Shown piece by piece: positions 26,169 to 32,166 of a stretch of 33,742 nt of DNA (the first letter of the stretch is position 1; every line of letters begins with the position of its first letter). A model generated the notes under the pieces. It was not told the origin of the DNA and ran no database searches. It saw only the letters and a program-made list of their open reading frames with translations. The DNA comes from Erwinia oleae (GTDB lineage Bacteria > Pseudomonadota > Gammaproteobacteria > Enterobacterales > Enterobacteriaceae): assembly GCF_000770305.1 (NCBI RefSeq), contig NZ_JNVB01000046.1, positions 1 through 33,742 on the forward strand. Direction: 5' to 3'. The position numbers were made by a program, and so were the translations under genes.

Positions 26169-26192
26169 AGACATTTAGAAGTCTGTACGTCT
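26169..26192. promoter_or_regulatory. Tandem MetJ-box-like operator
   Basis: Three contiguous 8-bp boxes match the AGACGTCT met box at 6, 7 and 6 positions (19 of 24). They lie 129 bp upstream of the PLP enzyme and 94 bp upstream of hpt. MetJ acts on two or more adjacent boxes. The sulfur-amino-acid enzyme is the natural target. Confidence 0.5.
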
Positions 26193-26285
26193 GGAGAGAA
26201 GATTGCGCCGCAAGAAGCGAATGAACTGCAAAATATGATAAACTCCGCTGCTTTCATCGTTTCACCAACAATATTGACGCAATTT

Positions 26286-26822
26286 ATGAAACATACTGTA
26301 GAAATCATGATCTCCGAACAGGAGCTCGTCAAACGCATTAACGAGCTGGGTCAGCAAATTAATGAACATTATCGCGACAGCGGCAGCGAGATGGTGCTGG
26401 TCGGACTGCTACGCGGCTCGTTTATGTTTATGGCGGATCTCTGCCGGAAAATTGAGGTGCCCCACGAGGTCGATTTCATGACCGCCTCCAGCTACGGCAG
26501 CGGCATGTCTTCCACACGCGATGTTAAGATCCTGAAAGATCTGGACGAAGACATTCGCGGTAAAGACGTGCTGATCGTCGAGGACATTATCGATTCCGGC
26601 AACACGCTCAGCAAAGTGCGCGAAATCCTGCGGCTGCGTGAGCCAAAGTCGCTGGCTATCTGCACCCTGCTGGATAAACCGGAGCGGCGCGAAGTGGATG
26701 TGCCGGTCGAGTTCGTGGGCTTCACTATTCCCGATAAGTTCGTGGTCGGCTACGGCATCGACTACGCGCAGCGCTATCGCCACCTGCCTTACGTGGGCAA
26801 CGTGATTATGCTGGAAGAGTAG
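26286..26822 (+). CDS. hpt: Hypoxanthine phosphoribosyltransferase
   Basis: A purine-salvage enzyme that joins hypoxanthine (guanine less well) to PRPP to give IMP. It is 178 aa, the same as E. coli Hpt, and nearly identical in motif regions. Seen: [16 protein letters not shown], the flexible-loop SSYGSGM segment, and the PRPP-binding [17 protein letters not shown]. The C-terminus has [18 protein letters not shown]. The ATG at 26286 ([10 protein letters not shown]) matches the family start; upstream in-frame codons are part of the leader. In E. coli, gcd lies between cueO and hpt; here about 10 kb of accessory genes takes that place. It converges with can across a structured spacer. Confidence 0.97.
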   Translation: MKHTVEIMISEQELVKRINELGQQINEHYRDSGSEMVLVGLLRGSFMFMADLCRKIEVPHEVDFMTASSYGSGMSSTRDVKILKDLDEDIRGKDVLIVEDIIDSGNTLSKVREILRLREPKSLAICTLLDKPERREVDVPVEFVGFTIPDKFVVGYGIDYAQRYRHLPYVGNVIMLEE

Positions 26823-26833
26823 GCATTCAGCCA

Positions 26834-26881
26834 CCGCACAAACAACCAGGTCCGATGCTGTCGGCCTGGTATACTGTGCGG
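26834..26881. terminator. Two-tier hairpin between hpt and can
   Basis: An outer stem CCGCACA/TGTGCGG (26834-26840 with 26875-26881) encloses an inner stem ACCAGG/CCTGGT, with a one-base bulge and CCGA/TCGG inside. There is no T-run on either strand. It probably separates the convergent transcripts or stabilises their 3' ends. Confidence 0.5.
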
Positions 26882-26890
26882 CGCCTGGCG

Positions 26891-27553
26891 TTACTCAGGG
26901 CTTTGCAGATTGTTGAGCAGGTGGGCGATACCGTGACGGTAGCGCTGTTCGAGGATCTCGCGGTTGGTGGCGGTCACTTCCAGATCGCGCAGGTAGCCAT
27001 CCTGAATACCGTAAACCCAACCGTGAATGGTCACTTTCTGACCGCGCTTCCAGGCCGACTGCATCACAGTCGAGTGTCCCAGGTTGTAAACCTGCTCAAT
27101 CACGTTGATTTCGCAGAGTTTATCGAAGCGTTTTTCCGGCGGCAGCTCACCCAATAACGAACTATGCTTGTACCACAGGTCGCGGATGTGCAGCAGCCAG
27201 TTGTTGATCAGGCCCAGCTCCGGGTTTTCCACCGCCGCCTGCACGCCGCCGCAGCCGTAGTGACCGCAAATGATGATGTGTTCAACTTCCAGCACCTCAA
27301 CGGCGTACTGCACCACGGAAAGACAGTTTAAATCCGTGTGTATCACCAGGTTAGCCACATTGCGATGAACAAAGAGTTCGCCAGGCTCGAGGCCGGTCAG
27401 ACGCTCGGCAGGAACGCGGCTGTCAGAGCAGCCAATCCAAAGAAAACGCGGCTTCTGAGCCAGTGAAAGGCGTTCAAAAAAGCCCGGGTCTTCCTCTTTC
27501 AGCAGTTTGGACCAGGCGCGATTGTTGCTGATAAGAGCATCGATATCTTTCAT
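26891..27553 (-). CDS. can: Beta-class carbonic anhydrase
   Basis: Interconverts CO2 and bicarbonate, supplying bicarbonate for biosynthesis. It is 220 aa, equal to E. coli Can, and collinear with it. Zinc-site residues seen: C42, D44 and R46 in CSDSR, and H98 and C101 in CGHYGCGG. The ATG at 27553 ([10 protein letters not shown]) is the family start; five in-frame upstream codons were discounted. It is divergent from yadG across 107 bp and convergent with hpt, as in E. coli. This is a housekeeping gene with no unusual features. Confidence 0.97.
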   Translation of the reverse strand: MKDIDALISNNRAWSKLLKEEDPGFFERLSLAQKPRFLWIGCSDSRVPAERLTGLEPGELFVHRNVANLVIHTDLNCLSVVQYAVEVLEVEHIIICGHYGCGGVQAAVENPELGLINNWLLHIRDLWYKHSSLLGELPPEKRFDKLCEINVIEQVYNLGHSTVMQSAWKRGQKVTIHGWVYGIQDGYLRDLEVTATNREILEQRYRHGIAHLLNNLQSPE

Positions 27554-27660
27554 GTCAGTGTCGACCAATACGTAAAAAGCGTGGCAGTAATATAGGCCAA
27601 TGAGACGCGATTTAAAACGGTTAACAAAAAATCCACATAAAACAGGGCACGCTTCAACCT

Positions 27661-28587
27661 ATGACTTATGCACTGGAACTTGAAAAACTTACCAAAACCT
27701 ACGCTGGCGGCGTTCAGGCGCTGAAGGGCATTGACCTGAACGTGGAGGCCGGCGATTTTTATGCGCTGCTCGGCCCCAACGGCGCGGGCAAATCCACCAC
27801 CATCGGCATCATCAGCTCGCTGGTGAATAAAACGGCGGGCAAGGTGCGCGTCTTCGGCTACGACCTGCAACAGGACGTGGTGAACGCCAAGCGCCAGCTG
27901 GGCCTGGTGCCGCAGGAGTTTAACTTTAACCAGTTCGAAACCGTGCAGCAGATTGTCGTCAGCCAGGCGGGACTATACGGCGTGGAGAAGGCGGATGCGC
28001 TCAAACGTGCGGAAAAATACCTGAAGCAGCTCGATCTGTGGGAGAAGCGCAGCGAAAAAGCGCGGATGCTCTCAGGCGGGATGAAGCGTCGCCTGATGAT
28101 TGCGCGTGCGCTGATGCATGAGCCCAAACTGCTGATCCTGGATGAGCCAACGGCGGGCGTCGATATCGAGCTGCGTCGCTCCATGTGGAGCTTCCTTCAG
28201 GATCTCAATGCCAAAGGCACCACGATCATTTTGACCACCCACTACCTGGAAGAGGCGGAAATGCTCTGCCGCAATATCGGCATCATTCAACGCGGGGAAC
28301 TGGTTGAAAACACCACCATGAAAGGGCTGCTGTCGAAACTGAAATCGGAAACCTTTATTTTCGATCTGGCGGCGAAAAGTCCGCTACCACACCTTGAAGG
28401 CTTTCAGTACCGGCTGGTCGATACCGCGACGCTGGAGGTTGAAGTGCTGCGCGAACAGGGCCTGAACAGCGTATTCAGCCAGCTCAGCCAGCAGGGCGTG
28501 CAGGTGTTGAGTATGCGTAACAAGGCGAACCGTCTTGAGGAGCTGTTTGTGGACCTGGTGAACGGTCGCAAAGGAGAAAAAGCATGA
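27661..28587 (+). CDS. yadG: ABC transporter ATP-binding protein YadG
   Basis: The 308-aa ATPase subunit of an ABC-2 type exporter, same length as E. coli YadG. Walker A is GPNGAGKST (38-46), the signature LSGG (137-140) and Walker B LLILDEP (157-163); a C-terminal regulatory tail ends RLEELFVDLVNG. The membrane partner yadH overlaps by 4 bp, so the two are translationally coupled. The substrate is not known. The ATG at 27661 lacks a strong ribosome site (ACGCTTCAACCT before it), which suggests modest expression. Confidence 0.95.
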   Translation: MTYALELEKLTKTYAGGVQALKGIDLNVEAGDFYALLGPNGAGKSTTIGIISSLVNKTAGKVRVFGYDLQQDVVNAKRQLGLVPQEFNFNQFETVQQIVVSQAGLYGVEKADALKRAEKYLKQLDLWEKRSEKARMLSGGMKRRLMIARALMHEPKLLILDEPTAGVDIELRRSMWSFLQDLNAKGTTIILTTHYLEEAEMLCRNIGIIQRGELVENTTMKGLLSKLKSETFIFDLAAKSPLPHLEGFQYRLVDTATLEVEVLREQGLNSVFSQLSQQGVQVLSMRNKANRLEELFVDLVNGRKGEKA

Positions 28588-29354
28588 CACATTTGTACTG
28601 GGTTGCCCTTAAAAGCATCTGGGGAAAAGAGATCAACCGCTTTGCGCGTATCTGGATACAGACGCTGGTGCCGCCGGTGATCACTATGACGCTCTATTTT
28701 ATTATTTTCGGCAACCTGATCGGTTCGCGTATCGGCGAGATGCATGGCTTCTCCTACATGCAGTTTATCGTGCCGGGACTGATCATGATGGCGGTGATCA
28801 CCAACGCCTATGCCAACGTGGCATCGTCATTCTTCAGCGCCAAATTCCAACGCAACATCGAAGAACTGCTGGTTGCGCCGGTGCCAACGCACGTCATCAT
28901 TGCTGGCTATGTGGGCGGCGGCGTGGCGCGCGGCATCTGCGTAGGTATTCTGGTAACGGCAATTTCGCTGTTTTTCGTTCCCTTTCACGTGCATTCGTGG
29001 CTGATGGTTGCGGTAACATTGCTGTTGACGGCGATTCTGTTTTCGCTGGCGGGTTTACTCAATGCGGTATTCGCCCGCACCTTTGATGATATCAGCCTGA
29101 TCCCGACCTTTGTGTTAACGCCATTAACCTATCTGGGCGGAGTTTTCTATTCACTGACGCTGCTGCCGCCTGTCTGGCAATTGATTTCGAAACTGAACCC
29201 GATTGTTTATATGATCAGCGGCTTCCGCTATGGCTTCCTCGGTATTAACGATGTGCCGTTAGTGTTTACGCTGGGCGTGTTGGTGGCGTTTATTGTGGTT
29301 TTTTATGCACTTGTGTGGGTGCTGATCCAGCGCGGCAGAGGACTGAGAACATAA
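28584..29354 (+). CDS. yadH: ABC-2 type transporter permease YadH
   Basis: The 256-aa inner-membrane permease, about six hydrophobic segments, of the YadGH exporter; the same length as E. coli YadH. The ABC-2 signature region is the conserved segment RNIEELLVAPVPTHVIIAGYVGGG and the late LTYLGGVFYSLTLLPPVWQ. The start ATG overlaps the yadG stop in ATGA and has AAAGGAGAAAA upstream. A terminator follows. In E. coli, yadI comes next; here foreign-looking sequence begins instead. Confidence 0.95.
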   Translation: MTHLYWVALKSIWGKEINRFARIWIQTLVPPVITMTLYFIIFGNLIGSRIGEMHGFSYMQFIVPGLIMMAVITNAYANVASSFFSAKFQRNIEELLVAPVPTHVIIAGYVGGGVARGICVGILVTAISLFFVPFHVHSWLMVAVTLLLTAILFSLAGLLNAVFARTFDDISLIPTFVLTPLTYLGGVFYSLTLLPPVWQLISKLNPIVYMISGFRYGFLGINDVPLVFTLGVLVAFIVVFYALVWVLIQRGRGLRT

Positions 29355-29374
29355 CCACGTTTTTAGCCGTTAGC

Positions 29375-29402
29375 AAGCGAGTCCGTCAGGCTCGCTTTTT
29401 TT
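29375..29402 (+). terminator. Rho-independent terminator of yadGH
   Basis: AAGCGAG (29375-29381), a 9-base loop, CTCGCTT (29391-29397), then a run of T to 29402. Marks the right edge of the conserved backbone in this window. Confidence 0.85.
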
Positions 29403-29571
29403 CTGTTATTAGCGATAATAATTTTTATAAATAACGTAAACTTCAGACAGTGCATCAAGTGATTTTGTGCTGAAATTTTCGAAAAAACGCGGATTTACTT
29501 ATTCAGCCTCCTTCTCCATACTTAACTCGAAATATCGCTTTGAGTTGAGAAGACGCGTCTAAAGTACGGCA

Positions 29572-29583
29572 GATAATATTATC
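29572..29583. promoter_or_regulatory. Palindrome GATAATATTATC upstream of the leader-peptide gene
   Basis: A perfect 12-bp palindrome 59 bp upstream of the small-peptide start. It consists of the two Fur-type hexamers (GATAAT, ATTATC) but lacks the single base normally between them. It may be an operator, possibly iron-responsive as for several microcins, or a -10 region. Confidence 0.35.
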
Positions 29584-29642
29584 ATTTCTGTTGATGCGAA
29601 TAATAGGGCGTTAATGAGTACAAAACAACAAGGAAGAAAAAA

Positions 29643-29846
29643 ATGAAAGCGATTAAACATGAAGATCTGAAACACGTTTCCGGCGGTATCTATGACCGTA
29701 TCGGTAGTATCGTTGATCCTGATTTCAGCCGTCCAGGCGTAGGCGATAAAATCGAAAATGCAGTACACCCTATTTTTACCTGGCCAAAAGAGTCACTGCC
29801 CGCTTTTATTCAGGGGATTTTTGGTCTGTTAGGGATTAAATTTTAA
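29643..29846 (+). CDS. Putative class II microcin/bacteriocin-like peptide with double-glycine leader
   Basis: A 67-aa peptide. The first 15 residues, MKAIKHEDLKHVSGG, follow the double-glycine leader pattern of class II microcins and have the same length and VSGG ending as the microcin V leader. Cleavage after GG by a peptidase-containing ABC exporter would leave a 52-aa mature peptide without Cys, with Pro/Gly turns and a hydrophobic C-terminal helix-like end (LPAFIQGIFGLLGIKF). A good AAGGAAG ribosome site lies 6-7 bases before the ATG. No exporter, accessory protein or obvious immunity gene is in the window, so export would rely on genes elsewhere. It lies in AT-rich sequence after yadH and before the effector-like pair. 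Antibacterial activity is a hypothesis; a signalling or effector peptide is possible. Confidence 0.65.
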   Translation: MKAIKHEDLKHVSGGIYDRIGSIVDPDFSRPGVGDKIENAVHPIFTWPKESLPAFIQGIFGLLGIKF

Positions 29847-29918
29847 TTAAACCTCCTCAAGGCTGATGACTTTAACAATTCCCACGGAAATATCTGAATG
29901 GAATAAATGTTAAGCATA

Positions 29919-29942
29919 TTTATTATCTTCACAGATAATAAA
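29919..29942. repeat. 9-bp AT-rich inverted repeat
   Basis: TTTATTATC, a 6-base loop, GATAATAAA. It shares GATAAT/ATTATC hexamers with the palindrome at 29572-29583, so both could be sites of one regulator. Confidence 0.35.
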
Positions 29943-29968
29943 ATTTGGCCTGCCAAAATTCTCATCCT

Positions 29969-30004
29969 CAGAGTCGGAGTAATTTCTGACTCTGCTATCT
30001 TTTA
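29969..30004 (+). terminator. Weak terminator-like hairpin after the leader-peptide gene
   Basis: CAGAGTC, a 12-base loop, GACTCTG, then a moderately T-rich tail. It may end the small-peptide transcript. Confidence 0.4.
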
Positions 30005-30109
30005 TATTACCCTCCTTATTTCATTTCTGCCGTGTTTACATTGCATCATAGTTTTTGACGATGGTAAGCGCTCAGCACGCTGACCGGTTCGCAGAAAATG
30101 TTTGAGGTT

Positions 30110-30225
30110 GATCACGAAACATAAGTAAGACTTATTTTTTGACGACCTTTTTTGCGCTGGTAACCACTTACATCATAATCGTGAACACGCTGTACTGGTA
30201 TCTGGATCCACCGGGTTTGGCACGA
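30110..30225 (+). repeat. Duplicated upstream region, copy 1
   Basis: The first 91 bp align without gaps to 32003-32093 with 18 mismatches by hand count (about 80% identity). Similarity resumes after a 5-6 bp gap and ends near CACGA. Both copies end about 55-60 bp before their gene. Conserved inside are an ATAAGT...ACTTAT-type inverted repeat followed by a T-run, and the hrp-box-like motif pair. Confidence 0.75.
30142..30170 (+). promoter_or_regulatory. hrp-box-like promoter, copy 1
   Basis: ACGACC, 16 bases, CCACTTA. The HrpL (ECF sigma) consensus is GGAACC, 15-16 bases, CCACNNA. The downstream element fits fully; the upstream one fits only in its ACC half. Confidence 0.4.
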
Positions 30226-30286
30226 GGTAAATTTTCAGTCGGCAGGCCGGTGCCTGACGCACTTTCTTTGTTCCGGAGCGAGAGTT

Positions 30287-31891
30287 ATGACCAGTATCAA
30301 CCGTTTACCTCCCTCGAGATATCCCGCAGAAAACGACACATCGCGGCCGGACTACAGCGGGGAACAATCTTCTCCTCCTGAAAGGCAGATGAACTTCAGC
30401 TATCCCGGACGCTATAAACCAGAAAGTCTGACGGCGGATCCGGCCAGTCATCATCGTCATACAGCAGGCGGATCCAGGAACGCGACTCAGAACGCGCCTG
30501 GCGGAGCGGATACGATTACACCGGCAAAAAATCAGACACTGCCGCCAAAAGCCACCACTGATGCCGCAAAAGCAGCTGCAACGGCAAAAGCAGAGGCAGC
30601 CGCAAAAGCAGAGGCGACGGCAAAAGCCGCTGCGGTGCAAAAGCAGAATGAAATTAATCTGATCGCTACGCAATTACGGCAATATTTTCCCGGCAGTAAC
30701 GACCTCAAGGAGATTGTAGATACTCGCGCCGCAGAGTTGCATGACATGGGTGAAACGCCAGACAGTATTGCCGCCAATATGACCAAAGCGCGACAGATGG
30801 ACCACATCAGTGAACTGGCAGGCGGTGCGGTGAAGGCATTCCCTTTTGCTATCTCGGGTTTTGCCTCTGGCGCAATGAAACTGGGATTGGGCGTAGAAGG
30901 TGCTTCGGTAGGGATGGAAGCGCTGGCGGGTGCCATTGACGGCGGCACGGCAATGGTACTGAAATCGGTAGGCGATAAGGTTTTTGCCGATACGGTTAAA
31001 GGTACCAAATGGCTTGAAGCGGATGCATCGAAACTTGAACCAGCCATGCAGGAAGTGCTGAAACATCGGGATGGCCTGGGCGAGCGCCTGAGGCTGGCGC
31101 CGCTGGGAGGCCAGGGTTTTAACGGACGTAATGTCGTGACGTCTACTGTCGCCGCCCTCACGAAAAATAATCCCAATGCCGTATCGAATACCAACAACGG
31201 GCTGAGTCTCGCGGCGGGGGCGGCAGGAGGCGTGTTGACTAACATGGCCAGCGCCACGCACGGCCCGGAATTCCTTTTAGGTCGTACCGACTGGAAAGAA
31301 CAATATACGGCCCTCAAAGATACCAGCATTGGCAGGCAAATGGCGTCAGGCGGTTGGGACAGGACAAAGACCCTCGCCGCGAGTCTCGTAAAACCACAAA
31401 ATTATGTGAAAGGCGTCGCCAATATTGTCTCACCGAATATGCTGGCGGAAATTGGCACCCTGGCAGGCGGGGTGGCAGGGGCAAATGTTGTGGGTAACGT
31501 TGTGCGCAATGCCGTCGGTAGTGCGCCACTCAGCTCTGCGTCCACAGCGACAATTGATGCCATCACCAATCGCCTCAGCGCGGCACAGCTCTCTTCGCCA
31601 GGCGCTATCGCTAAAGACCGCTTTCTTAATGTTGCGATGTCGTCCGTCGCCTATGCCGCTCAGGGCGTCGCCGGCGCGCTGGTTGGCCCTTCATCATCAG
31701 CAAAAGACGATTGGGTTGATGCAAAAACCGATCAGTTAGCGAATACCCCAGCCGGCAAAGCGGTTTCAAAGGCAAAGACAAGTTCTGTCGAGTGGATGGC
31801 CAGTCTGATACGCGGAAAAGTTGAAAACCAGACGAATGATATAGAGATGCAGCGACCGCGTAATGCCAATCCCACCACCACAGGCACCTGA
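30287..31891 (+). CDS. Unrecognised Ala/Gly-rich protein, candidate type III secreted effector
   Basis: 534 aa; I do not recognise the family. Residues 1-90 are polar and disordered-looking, with 8 Ser in the first 50, Ile at position 4 and no acidic residue in the first 12, which are the compositional rules described for Pseudomonas syringae type III substrates. Residues 94-117 are four six-residue AKAxAx repeats (helical linker), encoded by four 18-bp DNA repeats. The body, about 125-480, contains small-residue hydrophobic stretches (near 188-210, 300-315, 385-405 and 440-460) that could insert in a membrane or pack as a helical bundle. It shares long conserved blocks with the next gene (for example MQEVLK, LAPLGGQGFN, HGPE-LLGR). 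Start ATG 30287 with GGAG 8 bases before. No signal peptide. Confidence 0.7.
   Translation: MTSINRLPPSRYPAENDTSRPDYSGEQSSPPERQMNFSYPGRYKPESLTADPASHHRHTAGGSRNATQNAPGGADTITPAKNQTLPPKATTDAAKAAATAKAEAAAKAEATAKAAAVQKQNEINLIATQLRQYFPGSNDLKEIVDTRAAELHDMGETPDSIAANMTKARQMDHISELAGGAVKAFPFAISGFASGAMKLGLGVEGASVGMEALAGAIDGGTAMVLKSVGDKVFADTVKGTKWLEADASKLEPAMQEVLKHRDGLGERLRLAPLGGQGFNGRNVVTSTVAALTKNNPNAVSNTNNGLSLAAGAAGGVLTNMASATHGPEFLLGRTDWKEQYTALKDTSIGRQMASGGWDRTKTLAASLVKPQNYVKGVANIVSPNMLAEIGTLAGGVAGANVVGNVVRNAVGSAPLSSASTATIDAITNRLSAAQLSSPGAIAKDRFLNVAMSSVAYAAQGVAGALVGPSSSAKDDWVDAKTDQLANTPAGKAVSKAKTSSVEWMASLIRGKVENQTNDIEMQRPRNANPTTTGT
30566..30637 (+). repeat. Four 18-bp tandem repeats inside the effector-like gene
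   Basis: Units begin at 30566, 30584, 30602 and 30620, each opening with GCAAAAGC. They encode residues 94-117, an Ala/Lys-rich helical linker. The repeat could vary in copy number between strains. Confidence 0.8.
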
Positions 31892-32002
31892 GGCAAAGAG
31901 ACCGGCGGGAGAAGGCCGTCAGGTGGCGCTCGCGCTATCGATAATAGCCGTCCAATCCCGCTGTTCCCTGGTCGCTCTGGAAAAACAGGATTTAATGAGA
32001 CA

Positions 32003-32112
32003 GATCAAGAAACATAAGTAAATCTTATTTTTTTTCGACCTGTTTTACGTTGGTGACCACTCACTATGTAATCGTGAAGACGCTGTATCTGTATGCACCG
32101 GTTTTGACACGA
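32003..32112 (+). repeat. Duplicated upstream region, copy 2
   Basis: Counterpart of the segment at 30110-30225, lying 1,893 bp downstream of it. It keeps the ATAAG...CTTAT inverted repeat (32014-32028), the T-run and the motif pair, and diverges before the gene. Confidence 0.75.
32035..32063 (+). promoter_or_regulatory. hrp-box-like promoter, copy 2
   Basis: TCGACC, 16 bases, CCACTCA. The downstream element CCACTCA is the common form in known hrp boxes; the upstream element again fits only in its ACC half. Spacing is identical to copy 1. Confidence 0.42.
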
Positions 32113-32166
32113 TAATCGGGCAGGTCGATGGCCTGTCACCCATTTTCTGAACACTGGAGCAATTTT

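Larger units (their letters stand above)
29847..30286. other. Non-coding spacer between the leader-peptide gene and the effector-like gene
   Basis: The 440 bp hold no convincing gene. A 9-bp AT-rich inverted repeat lies at 29919-29942. A weak terminator-like hairpin (CAGAGTC...GACTCTG) lies at 29969-29994, followed by CTATCTTTTAT. The duplicated promoter segment begins at 30110. A short frame from 30139 into the next gene is probably not coding. Confidence 0.6.

Noticed and set aside
29559-29768. 69-codon frame antisense to the GG-leader peptide
   Set aside because: It has no ribosome site I can see and lies opposite a better-supported small gene; the composition simply mirrors it.
29643-29846. 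A complete microcin cluster
   Set aside because: No exporter, accessory or immunity gene can be identified within the window; only the precursor-like gene is supported.
30139-30381. 80-codon frame before and into the first effector-like gene
   Set aside because: It starts inside the duplicated promoter segment, overlaps the better gene by 95 bp in another frame, and the corresponding frame is not kept in the second copy.
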